In this document: piece after piece, positions 41,832 to 51,608 of the stretch
Numbering within the stretch: the stretch's first letter is position 1
Layout: each line of letters begins with the position of its first letter
Assembly: GCA_020848905.1 (NCBI GenBank)
Contig: JADLHG010000062.1
Span: forward strand, 62,001 to 126,000
DNA length: 64,000 bases
Direction: 5' to 3'
Source of the DNA: Deltaproteobacteria bacterium
Lineage (GTDB): Bacteria; Myxococcota_A; Polyangia; GCA-2747355; JADLHG01
Translations under genes and position numbers: made by a program
The notes under the pieces: generated by a model
Told to the model about the DNA's origin: nothing
Database searches by the model: none
What the model saw: the letters and a program-made list of their open reading frames with translations, nothing else

Positions 41832-44609
41832 CTACACGCAGCCTCCCGCCACGCAGCGCTTCCCCTCGGCGCAGCGCACGTAGCACTTGCCGCAGTGCTC
41901 GACGTCGGTGAGCAGGTCGGAGCATCCTCGGCCGCAGTCGGTGAGGCCCGCGGCGCAGCTCGGCTGGCAGCTTCCCTTCGAGCAGACGCTCCCCTTCGCG
42001 CAGACGTTGCCGCAGCTCCCGCAGTTGTACGGGTCCTTCTGCGGAGCGACGCACTGCTGGTTGCACATCTGCTTCGGCGCCGGGCACTGGCAGAAGCCGC
42101 CGACGCAGGTCGTGCCCGCACCGCAGGCAGCGCCGCACAGGCCGCAATCCGGCGAGACGAAGAAGTCGGTGCAGTGCGCCGCGCTCCCGGTGGAGCCGCA
42201 GGCCCAGGCGAGGCTCCCGGGACAGACGCACGCGCCCGCCTGGCAGACCTTGCCGCCGCTGCAGGCCTGGCCGCACGCGCCGCAGTGCTTCCCGTCGGTG
42301 AGAAGATCGATGCAGCTCCCGTTGCAGGACTGCGTTCCGCTCGGGCAGGCCTGGCACTGCCCCTTGTAGCAGCCAAGCCCCGCCCCGCACTTGGTGCCGC
42401 AGATACCGCAGTGGCTCGGGTCCTTCTGCAGGTCCACGCAGACCGTCTTCATGGCCATCGGGTCCTGACACTTGCTCATGCCGGCGGGGCAGCTTCCCTC
42501 GCACTTGCCGTCGATGCAGTAGCACTCGTTGCTGAAGAAGCCGCACCCCATGCCCCGCTTGCAGTCGTTGTTGCAGCCGCCGCAATGCTCGATGTCGCTC
42601 TTGGTGTCCACGCACTTCGCCGGAGGCGGTGGAGCTCCGGGCCTATAGGAGCCGTAGCACTGCGTCTGACCGCCGGGGCACGCGCCCGCCGCCGGCGGCA
42701 GACAAGCTACCGGGGCAAAGAGCGACGGCGCGCGGCAGACCGTGCCCGGGCCGCACTTGTTCCCGCAGCGTCCGCAATGGTCGGCGCTGGCCGTGGAGAT
42801 GCACTTCCCGTCGCAGAGCTGATTTCCCGGGTTGCAGACGCAGGCACCGGCCAGGCAGGTGCCGAGCCCACAGGCCTTGCCGCAGCCGCCGCAGTTCTCG
42901 GCGTCCAGCGCGAGGTCCGTGCAGCGCCCCTGACACAGCTGCTGCCCCGGCGGACAGACGCACTTGCCGCCGTCGCAGACCTGCCCGGCGGTGCAGCGCT
43001 TGCCGCACGCGCCGCAGTTGGCCGGGTCGCGCTTCGCGTCGGTGCAGAGTCCGCCGCAGGTGGTCGCCCCCGTCGGACAGGCGGCCACGCACTGGCTGCC
43101 GGAACAGACCTCGCCCGCCTTGCACCTCCCGCCGCAGTTGCCGGCGCAGGCGGTCCCGCTGTCGCAGACGCACTTTCCTCCCTGGCAGTGCGAGCCCGGG
43201 CCGCAGGCGACCCCGCACGCCCCGCAGTTGCGGTTGTCGGTCGCCGGATCGATGCACGCGCGTCGGTAGTCGCCGGGGAGCTGGCAGGCGAGCTGCGTCG
43301 GGGCGCACCCGCAGGTCCCGGCAGTGCAGATCGCGCCCGCGATCACGTTCTCGCAGCGCAGGTCGCACCGCCCGCAGTGCTGGGCGCTCGACTGCGTATC
43401 CACGCAGCCTCCGCCGCACACCGTGGCCGAGCACGTGCCGGTGCACTGGCCCTTGTAGCAGGTCTGTCCCGGCTTGCACTCGTTGCCGCAGGACCCGCAG
43501 GCCGAGAAATAACTGCTCAGGTCCACGCAGGCCCCGTTGCACAGGCTGTAGCCCGTCGGACACTCGTAGGCCTGACACTTCCCGGCGACGCAGACCTGGC
43601 TATTCCCGCAGCGCATCCCGCAGGCCCCGCAGTTGGCGGGGTCGGTCTGGAGGCTGGCGCACAGCCCCCCGCCGCAGACCGTCGTGCCGGCCGGGCAGGT
43701 GCAGACGCCGTTCACGCACGCGCCGCTGCCGCAGCTCGAGCCGCAGGCGCCGCAACTATTCGCGCTCGTCGCGAGATTCACGCAGCTCTCGGAGCTCGCG
43801 TAGCACATCACCTCGGGGAAGGCGCAGGGCTGGCATTTCCCCTGCGCGCAAACCTGCCAGCTCGGGCAGGCGTTGCCGCAACCGCCGCAGTTGAAGCGGT
43901 CCTTGCTCAGGTCCGTGCAGCGGGGCTGCTGCCCGGCCATGCAGGAGGTCGTGCCCGTCGGACAGCCGCAGATCCCGTTGGTGCAGACCTCTCCCGTGCC
44001 GCACTTCTTGCCGCAGACCCCGCAGCTCTCGGTGCTGCTCTGCACGTTGGTGCAGACGCCGTTGCAGGGGAGCCATCCGGCCGGGCACTGGCACTTGCCC
44101 GCCGTGCACTTGGTCCCGGCGCCGCACACCGTGCCGCAGCCGCCGCAGTTCGCGTTGTCCGCGAGCGGATCGATGCATGCGCCGCCGCAGCTCTGCTTGC
44201 CCGCGTCGCACACGCACTTCCCCTGCACGCAGGTCCCGGCGCCGCACCCCTTGTTGCACCCGCCGCAATGGGCCGGGCTGGTCAGCGGATCGACGCACTT
44301 CCCGCCGCAGCTCAGGCCGTTGCCGTCACAGCGCACGATCTGCGCGTCCTTGCCGGCTCGCAGGTCGCGACGGCCCGCGAGGTCCTCCTGCCACGGATCG
44401 AGGTCGCCCGCGCCTGCGCCATCGTCGATGCCCGCGTCACGGGCCGGACCGGTTCCACCGTCGGAGTCGGCGGCGTCGACCGCCGTGGCGGCCGAACCGT
44501 CGGTCACGAGAGTCGGCTCGTCGACTCCGCATCCCGCTGCGCAGGCCATCAAAGCTACGAGCGCTACCGCCCGGGCCGACCGAGACGAGCACCAGCTACG
44601 ACGCGACAT
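41832..44609 (-). CDS. Very large Cys-rich (Stig1-like, MXAN_6577-type) repeat lipoprotein
   Basis: 925 residues. ATG 44609 follows GGAGG; the signal ends ALMACAAGCG, a lipobox. After an Asp/Gly linker (about residues 35-80) come 18 repeats of about 45 residues with the framework CGxCGxxCGxGxxCxxGxCxC, each with a C-x-G-x-C-x-D-L/P segment. These resemble the Stig1-like Cys-rich repeats that are frequent in myxobacterial proteins. Roughly 180 cysteines imply heavy disulfide bonding at the cell surface. It is probably an adhesive or structural surface protein, but no function is proven. The opposite strand is open for long stretches only because of GC-rich codons. Confidence 0.85.
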   Translation of the reverse strand: MSRRSWCSSRSARAVALVALMACAAGCGVDEPTLVTDGSAATAVDAADSDGGTGPARDAGIDDGAGAGDLDPWQEDLAGRRDLRAGKDAQIVRCDGNGLSCGGKCVDPLTSPAHCGGCNKGCGAGTCVQGKCVCDAGKQSCGGACIDPLADNANCGGCGTVCGAGTKCTAGKCQCPAGWLPCNGVCTNVQSSTESCGVCGKKCGTGEVCTNGICGCPTGTTSCMAGQQPRCTDLSKDRFNCGGCGNACPSWQVCAQGKCQPCAFPEVMCYASSESCVNLATSANSCGACGSSCGSGACVNGVCTCPAGTTVCGGGLCASLQTDPANCGACGMRCGNSQVCVAGKCQAYECPTGYSLCNGACVDLSSYFSACGSCGNECKPGQTCYKGQCTGTCSATVCGGGCVDTQSSAQHCGRCDLRCENVIAGAICTAGTCGCAPTQLACQLPGDYRRACIDPATDNRNCGACGVACGPGSHCQGGKCVCDSGTACAGNCGGRCKAGEVCSGSQCVAACPTGATTCGGLCTDAKRDPANCGACGKRCTAGQVCDGGKCVCPPGQQLCQGRCTDLALDAENCGGCGKACGLGTCLAGACVCNPGNQLCDGKCISTASADHCGRCGNKCGPGTVCRAPSLFAPVACLPPAAGACPGGQTQCYGSYRPGAPPPPAKCVDTKSDIEHCGGCNNDCKRGMGCGFFSNECYCIDGKCEGSCPAGMSKCQDPMAMKTVCVDLQKDPSHCGICGTKCGAGLGCYKGQCQACPSGTQSCNGSCIDLLTDGKHCGACGQACSGGKVCQAGACVCPGSLAWACGSTGSAAHCTDFFVSPDCGLCGAACGAGTTCVGGFCQCPAPKQMCNQQCVAPQKDPYNCGSCGNVCAKGSVCSKGSCQPSCAAGLTDCGRGCSDLLTDVEHCGKCYVRCAEGKRCVAGGCV

Positions 44610-44859
44610 GAGACGTCCTCCGGCATGCAAACGAGCCACGGCCGAAACCCACGCCGACTTCGCGGGCGGGAGATGCCGGCCTTCGGGGGTGAACGGTCGC
44701 GCCGGTACGGCTGGTGCGCCGACGTACTGCCGCATCGGTTGCCAGGGCAGTTCGTGGCGTTCAGGAAAAATCCAACGACTATTGGTCGGGCCGCCGGTCG
44801 GGCCACTGCGAGGGTCGCCGCGGGGCGGGGCGCGAGCTCGCGGCGAGACGCTCGAGCTA
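44610..44859. other. Intergenic gap upstream of the Cys-rich lipoprotein
   Basis: 250 bp between two minus-strand genes. It has the GGAGG ribosome-binding site of the downstream gene; a run of AT-richer bases near 44760-44780 may hold its promoter, but no hexamer pair is convincing. Confidence 0.35.
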
Positions 44860-46530
44860 CTACCGATCGGCGAACTGGAAGATGCGCCCGTCCTGTTCCT
44901 TCAAGGCGAGGCTGAAGAGCTGAAGCTGCGTCATCTGATCGACCTTGCGCGGGTTCTTCAGCGCGTACGCGATAGCCTGGTCGAGCGGCATCAGCCGAAT
45001 GGCCTTTCGCGCGGCGAGTCCCTCGACGGTAGTCCCGGCCGCGAGCCGGTACTCGCGCACCATCAGGTTCATGTGGAAGCTGTTCTCGCCGCCGCTCGCG
45101 TTGTAGCTCCCGGCGTTCCAGGTGCCGCTCGTCGGGATGAGGCCCATCCCGGTGAACGCGGCGTGCGCGTCGGCGATGGCCGCGCCGTAGACCGGCACGG
45201 AGCCCAGGTTGCCGCGCTCGCCTCCCCCCCCGAAGCCCGGCAGCTCGAGCCAGGCCGCGCGATACCCGGCTACGTTGCGCACGATGCCCCGCAGCTGGAC
45301 CGTGGCCGTGGCCGGTCCGTCGGGGCGCGCGGTCTTGGCCGCCAGCCAGCGTTCCTTGCGCGCCGCGACCCCCGAGCTGTAGGTCGGCACGAGGGCGACG
45401 TAGAGCCGCCCGTCCGGAGCGCGCACCACGGGCAGCTCCGAGACCTGGTCGGGCGCCTCGGCCACCTGGTGCGGAGCGGGGTCGGAGGTCTGCCGCGTCC
45501 CGTCGCGCGTCCCCATGGTCAACCGGCGGGCGATGATCGCCAGATCGTCGCCGCGCCATTCGCTCCGCTCGAGCTCCTTGCCCGCCGCGAGCTGCACCTC
45601 GCTGAACGCGCTGTCGCCCACCGCGCGTCGGCGATCCGGATCCAGGGCGTGCGCCCACCGATGGCGCTTCACGAACGAGGGCGTGCCGCCCAGGCTCCGC
45701 GGCAGCGGCACCTTCAACCGATGCGCGGCGATGAGGAGCGCGAGCGCCGTACGTCCGTCGGTGAGGAGCCCACTTCGCGCGTAGCCGATCGCCTCGTCCA
45801 GCGGCAGGTCCCGAAAGACGCGCGCGCCGTTCTCGGCCACCTCGCCGCTCGGCGCGAGCTGGTCCGGCTTCACACGCGGAGTCACCCCCTGCTTCTCGAG
45901 GAGCACGACCAGGTTCGCCACCCCCGCGTTGCGATCGGGAGAGAAGGCCATCCCCTGCTGGCGCGCCACCGGCCGGAAGAGGCGCCGAAAGAGCCGGCCC
46001 AGGCCGTCGTCCGAGAGGTGCTTGACGTCCACCTCGGCCAGCTCGGCCGGGTTCAGCTCCTCCACGAGCCCCAGCATGAGCTTGCGGCTCAGGTCGGCGC
46101 CACCACCACGGCGCGCTTCGAGCGTCTCGCCGGCGCTGTCCGAGAGGGTCCAGAGGTGCCCCCCCGGCCGACGAGCGTCGCGACGCCGCTCCGCCTCGGG
46201 AGCCCGGGTCTGTTCGCGCAGCGTGACCGTATAGCGGCCGTTCGGCCCGCGCCGCACGAGGAGCACGTTGATCACGTCGAGCCCCGGCCGTCGCGCGACC
46301 ACGTGGCTCGACTTCGGCACGGGGTTTATGCCCTGGCGCGCCCTCGGCAGCGTCACGGTGACCGGCTGCAGGAAGAAGCCCGCCGCCGCGGGGTCGGCGA
46401 GCAGCGCGGTGACGCGAGACCGCTCCTTGGTCCGTCGGGCGGTCTTCTCCCGGGCGGCCTCGACCGGCGCGTGCGGCAGCCAGAGGCCCAGCGCGGCGAC
46501 GAGGGCGACGAGAGCGACGACCCGGCGCAT
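44860..46530 (-). CDS. Secreted protein of unknown function
   Basis: About 556 residues from ATG 46530 (start of MRRVVALVALVAALGL); ATG 46566 is an in-frame alternative. Signal peptide to about PVEAA. The mature protein is mixed: a beta-rich N-terminal part (LQPVTVTLPRARQG, DVINVLLVRR), a helical middle (RKLMLGLVEELNPAELAEVD), and a C-terminal part with GFGGGGERGNLG, GAAIADAHAAFTGMGL and FHMNLMVREYRLA. Two leucine/alanine-rich segments of the form LPLDEAIGYARSG and MPLDQAIAYALKN look like the same helical repeat. No known family is recognised. Confidence 0.6.
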   Translation of the reverse strand: MRRVVALVALVAALGLWLPHAPVEAAREKTARRTKERSRVTALLADPAAAGFFLQPVTVTLPRARQGINPVPKSSHVVARRPGLDVINVLLVRRGPNGRYTVTLREQTRAPEAERRRDARRPGGHLWTLSDSAGETLEARRGGGADLSRKLMLGLVEELNPAELAEVDVKHLSDDGLGRLFRRLFRPVARQQGMAFSPDRNAGVANLVVLLEKQGVTPRVKPDQLAPSGEVAENGARVFRDLPLDEAIGYARSGLLTDGRTALALLIAAHRLKVPLPRSLGGTPSFVKRHRWAHALDPDRRRAVGDSAFSEVQLAAGKELERSEWRGDDLAIIARRLTMGTRDGTRQTSDPAPHQVAEAPDQVSELPVVRAPDGRLYVALVPTYSSGVAARKERWLAAKTARPDGPATATVQLRGIVRNVAGYRAAWLELPGFGGGGERGNLGSVPVYGAAIADAHAAFTGMGLIPTSGTWNAGSYNASGGENSFHMNLMVREYRLAAGTTVEGLAARKAIRLMPLDQAIAYALKNPRKVDQMTQLQLFSLALKEQDGRIFQFADR

Positions 46531-46949
46531 CCGCGGGGAGACGGGGGTCGTAGGACAGGCGCGCACGCGACGGAGCTGAGCAAGCCGCGTGCCCGCGCTC
46601 GTGGAGGATGTGTGGCGCCGCGCGGGCCCCGGTGCGAGCTAAACCGCCGATTCGACACACCCGCCTAGGCCGCCGGTCCCTGACGGTACGGCGGGCCCCG
46701 GCCACTCCCCCGGCCTGTATCACGGGTCAGCAGACCCCATGCGCCGTCGAGCGCGCGCACGGAGGTCGACCCTCCACCCCCGCAGCTCCGAAGAGCGGCG
46801 GAATCGTCCTCCTGCCGCTCCCCGTTTGCACCGCACCGGCTCGGGTCGCCGCCCGGCCGGGTCTCGCGCCCCCAGCGCATCGCGCCTCACCGTCGACGAT
46901 CCAACGAGTTAGGCCATGGTACGGGTCCTGCTAAGGGCCAGGTGACGCC
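46531..46949. other. 419-bp intergenic region between divergent genes
   Basis: No gene, RNA or clear promoter was found. It contains the ribosome-binding AGGTGA before ATG 46950. It has short GC-rich inverted elements (for example around 46675-46710) but none long enough to call a terminator. Confidence 0.4.
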
Positions 46950-47699
46950 ATGGTCCACGCTCGCTCCGCCACTGCTCGCCCCGCTCTCTCCGTCGCGCTC
47001 GCCTCCCTCGTCGGAGGGCTCCTGCTCGCGCTCGTCGCTCCGGTGCGGCCCGCCCTCGCGAAGGGCGCCGACGGGAATCCCTCGCTGGTCCGGCAGCTCT
47101 TCGAGCGCACTCGGGGAAGGCTCCACAGGCGACCCACCGTGGAGCTCACGATCGTGGCCCGCGAGACGCTCCCCGCGGCGGGCGGCGCCTCCACGCCGGA
47201 GCCCACGCGCACGATTCGCTGGACGCGCCAGCGCAACGGACACGACTGCGGCCCCGCGCTCCTCCTGAACAGCATGCAGATGCTGGGCATCACCGTGCCG
47301 CACACGACGATGGCGGCGGTCCGCACGGCCGTCAACACGGCCCGCGAGGCGCGCAAGGATCGACCCCGCGCGGCCTACGAGTGGCTCTCGAATCTGGACC
47401 TCAACGGCTACCTGGCCACCTACGCCGGCCTCAGCGCGGAGACCTGCCAGCTCACCCAGGCGAGCGGGCCCGCGCCCCTGCTCACCAGCCTGTCCGCGCG
47501 TCCCTTCCGCTTGCTCTACATGATGTCGAACAATCACTTCACGGGGGTCACCCCCGCCGAGGAGCGCGGCAAGTACTGGTATCTGGATTCGTTCGCCGCG
47601 GGTCCGGAGCGCATCGACGCTCGGGGGCTCGCCGCGCTGCTCCTCGAGAACATCCCGAGCCTGCCGGGTGAAGCCGGCCTGGTCACCGTCCTGCGCTAG
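46950..47699 (+). CDS. Exported papain-fold (C39-like) protein
   Basis: 249 residues. Signal peptide to about residue 37 (ALAKG). A Cys-His-Asp triad fits a C39-like/papain fold: NGHDCGPALLLNSMQMLG with Cys100, MMSNNHFTGV with His196 and YWYLDSF with Asp213. The oxyanion Gln is not obvious. It may be a thiol peptidase, or a peptide-binding protein. The neighbouring gene encodes a second, unrelated-looking C39-like domain. Secreted; no pro-peptide boundary is visible. Confidence 0.65.
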   Translation: MVHARSATARPALSVALASLVGGLLLALVAPVRPALAKGADGNPSLVRQLFERTRGRLHRRPTVELTIVARETLPAAGGASTPEPTRTIRWTRQRNGHDCGPALLLNSMQMLGITVPHTTMAAVRTAVNTAREARKDRPRAAYEWLSNLDLNGYLATYAGLSAETCQLTQASGPAPLLTSLSARPFRLLYMMSNNHFTGVTPAEERGKYWYLDSFAAGPERIDARGLAALLLENIPSLPGEAGLVTVLR

Positions 47700-47806
47700 G
47701 GGGCCCGCTTCGAGACCCCCGCTCGCCGCCGCACCTTCTGCTTCGCGTCCGCGCGCCGCCGTGCTACCAGGCTCGTCATCTCACGAGCGAGGAAAGCGAG
47801 GCACGC

Positions 47807-50029
47807 ATGGGAGCCAATGCGCGGGGTCTGCTGTCGATCGTCATGGCGAGCTGGCTCGTCGGCTGCAGCTCGAGCCCCTCGGGGACCACGGATGCCGCGA
47901 CCGGACCCGTCACCGACGGCGGTCCGGCCGTCGACGGACGATCGGCGGTGGAGACCACGGCACAGGTGAGCGCCTCCGCGGGGGGCACTGTGCGCGCGCA
48001 AGGGGCGACGCTGGCCATCCCGCCAAACGCGCTCTCGGGCGACGCCGTGGTGACGCTCGCCGACCACGGCACGCCCGCCAAGCACCCCGAGGACCCGCTG
48101 CGTCCGCTCGGCAGCGCGTTCAGCGTGACGCTGAAGGCGGTGGGGGGCGGCGACGCGCCGCGCTTTCTTGCACCCGCGGTCCTCACCCTCTCCCTCGCCA
48201 CGCAGCCGGCCGACGTGCAGGATGTGATCCTCGCCGAATCGGACGAGCACCCGGCCGTGACCTACCTGCACAAGGGCCGCGCCGGAAAGGCCGACGGGCC
48301 GGAGATCTTCATCTCGTACGACTACACCGTTCCGGGCACGAGATACTGGCTGCTGGGCTCTCTCGCTCCGCGGCCCAAACCCACTGAGGACGAGTTCGTG
48401 CAGGTGCCCTGGTACTGGCAAGGCGGCCACCCGTGGTGCGTACCCACGGCGCTCTCGGCGCTGCTGCGCTTCTATGATTTCGCCGAGGAGCTCGAGCCGC
48501 TGAACACGACCTTTGGCAACACCACGGCTCTCGCCAACTGGCAGATCGCCGGCAAGACCGGCCAGGCCGGCGAGTCGGGCGCTGGGTCCGACGAGCTCGA
48601 CTGGGTGGGCGCCAAGGGCCACTGGCTGCAGAAGGTCTGGGATCTGGACATGGTCCTCGAAGGCCCCGAGCCGAAGACCAACCGCTTTCCGGCCTTCCTG
48701 AGCTACGTGCGCAACATCAACGCGGGCGACGCGGCGGCGGGCGTGCCGCGCAAGCCCTTGGGGCTCTTCCGCGACTTCGCGGGCCACGCGATGGTGGCCG
48801 TGGGCAGCGACGAGTTCGGCATGTTCGTCCACGATTCGAACGGCTACGTGGCGCACAAGTTCGATTGGCTCGAGGTGCATAAGAACTGGCGCGGCACCGA
48901 AGAGTCGGGCACTCCGCCCAAGCCCTCGTACAAGACCAAGCTCGCCACGGTGCTGATCACCGATCTGCCCATCAAGGCCAAAGAGAGGCGCTCGGGCTCG
49001 GTGGTGATCGGCCCTGGAGACCTGCGCTACGGCACCGGCGGGGGCCCCGGCGGCGCGACCGCGAGCCTGGCCTGGGACGGTCGCAAGCCGCACGTGAAGG
49101 GCTACTACTTCAAGTCCGACCTCGGCGGCGGCGAGGAGAAGGCGCTCCGCCCACTCCCCTTCCTCTACAAGTACCGCATCGCCAACGTGACGAACGTCGA
49201 GCTGAGCTACAAGACGGTGGCCGAGCTCTCGGGCGAGACCTACGGCGCGGGATCCGTGGAGAAGATACACACCATCACCGTGCCGGCGCACTCGCTCAGC
49301 AGCTACGTGTCGGGGCAGTTCGATCAATCACCCGCGACGGGCAAGAGCGCGCACTTCGCCGTGAAGCTCTATCAGATCGAGGACCGCAACGTGGTGCAGG
49401 ACGTGAAGTGGGTGACCTACGAGATCGCTGAACCGCTCGCGCCGCAGGTGAACATCCTGACTCCCGTCAACGGCACCTCGTTCTATACGTCGAGCGCGGT
49501 GGCGCTGTCGGGGTCGTCGTACGATCCGACGACCGGCAAGCCGATCCCCGAGGGCAAGCTGCGGTGGCTGATCGACGGTACGCAGATGGCCACGGGCTCG
49601 TCGGGGTCCGTGAGCTTCGACACCACGGGGAAACACACGATCGACTTCGTCGGCACCGGCCTCGGCGGGCAAGAGGCGAAGGCCAGCATCAGCATCATCG
49701 TCGAGAAACAGCTGCCGACGACGCCGGCCAGCGTCACGATCCTCGGGCCGTCGGGCGGGAGCGTCTACGACACGGGCTCGTATCAGGCCAGCACTGCGCC
49801 CGTGACCTTCCTCGCCAGCGGCTCGCCGAACATGCAGTTCAGCTGGAGCTCCTCGGTGCAAGGAGCCCTCGGCTTCGGCGCCAGCCTGACCGCGGCGGTG
49901 CAGACCACGAAGACCGGCAACTGCGCCCCCTGGACGGAGCACACGATCACGCTCAGCGGCAAGGACGACTTCGCCCGCACGGCCACCGCGAGCATCAAGA
50001 TCTGGGTCCACACGCTCTGCATCAAGTAG
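47807..50029 (+). CDS. Lipoprotein with ZU5-like, C39-like and Ig-like domains
   Basis: 740 residues. Lipobox near residue 20 (SWLVGCSSS). Residues about 50-180 resemble a ZU5-type sandwich (GGTVRAQGATLAIPPNALSG). Residues about 200-390 contain a C39-like peptidase fold: YWQGGHPWCVPTALSALL with Cys211, RDFAGHAMVAVG with His327, and FVHDSNGY for the Asp. The rest includes two Ig-like/bacterial-surface domains (VNILTPVNGTSFYT, VTILGPSGGSVYDTG) that both begin with the same V-x-I-L-x-P motif. So it is probably a cell-surface thiol hydrolase or binding protein. It is 107 bp after the other C39-like gene. Confidence 0.72.
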   Translation: MGANARGLLSIVMASWLVGCSSSPSGTTDAATGPVTDGGPAVDGRSAVETTAQVSASAGGTVRAQGATLAIPPNALSGDAVVTLADHGTPAKHPEDPLRPLGSAFSVTLKAVGGGDAPRFLAPAVLTLSLATQPADVQDVILAESDEHPAVTYLHKGRAGKADGPEIFISYDYTVPGTRYWLLGSLAPRPKPTEDEFVQVPWYWQGGHPWCVPTALSALLRFYDFAEELEPLNTTFGNTTALANWQIAGKTGQAGESGAGSDELDWVGAKGHWLQKVWDLDMVLEGPEPKTNRFPAFLSYVRNINAGDAAAGVPRKPLGLFRDFAGHAMVAVGSDEFGMFVHDSNGYVAHKFDWLEVHKNWRGTEESGTPPKPSYKTKLATVLITDLPIKAKERRSGSVVIGPGDLRYGTGGGPGGATASLAWDGRKPHVKGYYFKSDLGGGEEKALRPLPFLYKYRIANVTNVELSYKTVAELSGETYGAGSVEKIHTITVPAHSLSSYVSGQFDQSPATGKSAHFAVKLYQIEDRNVVQDVKWVTYEIAEPLAPQVNILTPVNGTSFYTSSAVALSGSSYDPTTGKPIPEGKLRWLIDGTQMATGSSGSVSFDTTGKHTIDFVGTGLGGQEAKASISIIVEKQLPTTPASVTILGPSGGSVYDTGSYQASTAPVTFLASGSPNMQFSWSSSVQGALGFGASLTAAVQTTKTGNCAPWTEHTITLSGKDDFARTATASIKIWVHTLCIK

Positions 50030-50413
50030 CGACCGACACGGGCACCGCGAGGGGCTCGCGCGCGCGCATCGGAGGACTCCAGCGGCCACGCCCCTGACCT
50101 GCGCGGCCACGCGTCGAGACGCCACCCTGCCGGGCCGAGGGATCCCCGCCCTCTCGATCTCGGTCGCCCGACCGTCGCAGGCGCCAGCCTCTCGCCCGGG
50201 GCACCTTACGCGTTCCGCGGGCCCCACGGGACGTCCCCCGCGCGAGGGCCAAGTCTTGCGCCAACTTCGGCCGCCCGCCCCTCCGCCGCGCGCCCGCTTG
50301 CCCCTGCCGGTGAAGGCGCCAGGCGTTGGTGCCCGGCTTGCACTGGCGCCGTCTCACGCGCGTACACCGCAGCAACGCCCGCCGCGAGAGCCGCGGGCCG
50401 AGGAGCACGTTCC
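50030..50413. other. 384-bp intergenic region
   Basis: No gene, RNA or terminator is evident. The stretch is very GC-rich; a ribosome-binding element (GAGGAGCACG, 50398-50407) leads into the next gene. A promoter could not be picked out. Confidence 0.4.
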
Positions 50414-51595
50414 ATGCGACGAGGTCATCGCACCCTGATCGTTTCCGGCCTGATGGTCGCCAGCCTGGCCGCCTGCGGCGGAGAGGAGCTCTCGCCCGAC
50501 GGGGCGCGGCAGGCGAGCGGCGCGGCGTCGACGAGCTGCGACGTGGCGGTGGACTCCCTCTCGGTCCTCATCACCGGCGGGGAGAAGCGCTGGGCCGCCT
50601 CCCGCGCGCCGATCTACTACTACGACGCCACGAAGGGGCCGGCGCTGCAGACCACGAAGGCGCTCTACGGCGAGGAGCTCTGCGTAGATCGCAAGACCAC
50701 CACCATCCAGGGCGCGAAGTATCGCCTCGCGGCCTACCATCGGCTGGAGTTCGGCGAGTCGTCGGTCTACCTGGCCGAGGCCGACCTCGGGAAGGGCTAC
50801 CGCTTGGGGGCCCGCCCCACCTGCCGCCGCGGGAACGTCCTCGGCTGCACGCCGGGCCAGTCCGAGCCGAGCGAGACCTGCCCGGGCGACAACATCGGCA
50901 TCAAGGACGGCCTGCCGGCCTACACGCTCTGGCCGAACGTGAACCTCCGCGAGACGGCGGGGACCGACGGCAGCGTGCTCGCGGCCCTCGCCACGGCGCC
51001 GACGCCCGTCTGCCTCGACCGGCTCTGGCTCAACACCTACGAGACGCCGCGGGACGGCCACGTGTGGGCCAAGACCTGGCTCGACACGCCCAACAAGGAC
51101 GGCTCGACGAGCGAGGGCACCTACCCGCGCGGCGGCAGGGCCTTCGTGGCGCTCGACCTGATCGGCATCGGCGAGCTGCCCGCGCGACGGGCGGAGGTGA
51201 GCGCCGTGACGAAGCCGACCTACGACGCGCGCTTCCTCGTGGACCTCGGCAGCTCGAACGAGCTCTTCGACCTCGAGGTACGCTACTCGGATCAGTGCGG
51301 CGAGCTCTCGCGCTTCCACAACCCGAGGAGCTCCGGTCGGCGCCTCTTCGCCACCGCGAAGCGCAGCTCCTTCGTCGAGCTGGACGTGGGAGTGCCGACG
51401 AACACCCTCTGGTGCTCGCAGCTAGTACGCCACGTCTGGGTCAACGTCCGCGCCGGCAGCACGCTCCTCGGCCAGGTCTACGGCAAGCTCTGGTGGGAGG
51501 GCTCGGCGGTGCAGTTCGCCTTCTACGGCGGCGGCGGCCTGACGGACGCGGTCTTCGCCACGGGGCGGACGGTGGACTCGCGCCTAGGTAATTAG
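50414..51595 (+). CDS. Lipoprotein with an SH3-like segment, unknown function
   Basis: 393 residues. Lipobox ASLAACGGE. Residues about 60-130 form a beta-rich unit with two cysteines. Near residue 170, PNVNLRETAGTDGSVLAALA resembles a bacterial SH3 domain, and a similar unit recurs near residue 60. The C-terminal half is beta-rich with four cysteines (QCGELS, LWCSQL). No overall family. It is probably surface located. Confidence 0.62.
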   Translation: MRRGHRTLIVSGLMVASLAACGGEELSPDGARQASGAASTSCDVAVDSLSVLITGGEKRWAASRAPIYYYDATKGPALQTTKALYGEELCVDRKTTTIQGAKYRLAAYHRLEFGESSVYLAEADLGKGYRLGARPTCRRGNVLGCTPGQSEPSETCPGDNIGIKDGLPAYTLWPNVNLRETAGTDGSVLAALATAPTPVCLDRLWLNTYETPRDGHVWAKTWLDTPNKDGSTSEGTYPRGGRAFVALDLIGIGELPARRAEVSAVTKPTYDARFLVDLGSSNELFDLEVRYSDQCGELSRFHNPRSSGRRLFATAKRSSFVELDVGVPTNTLWCSQLVRHVWVNVRAGSTLLGQVYGKLWWEGSAVQFAFYGGGGLTDAVFATGRTVDSRLGN

Positions 51596-51608
51596 CGGGC
51601 CCGCGTCG

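Noticed and set aside
41895-44915. A 1006-codon frame on the plus strand opposite the Cys-rich lipoprotein
   Set aside because: Its product is a monotone Ala/Arg/Val/Gly sequence that arises from GC-rich codons on the other strand; the minus-strand gene has a signal peptide, ribosome-binding site and clear repeats.
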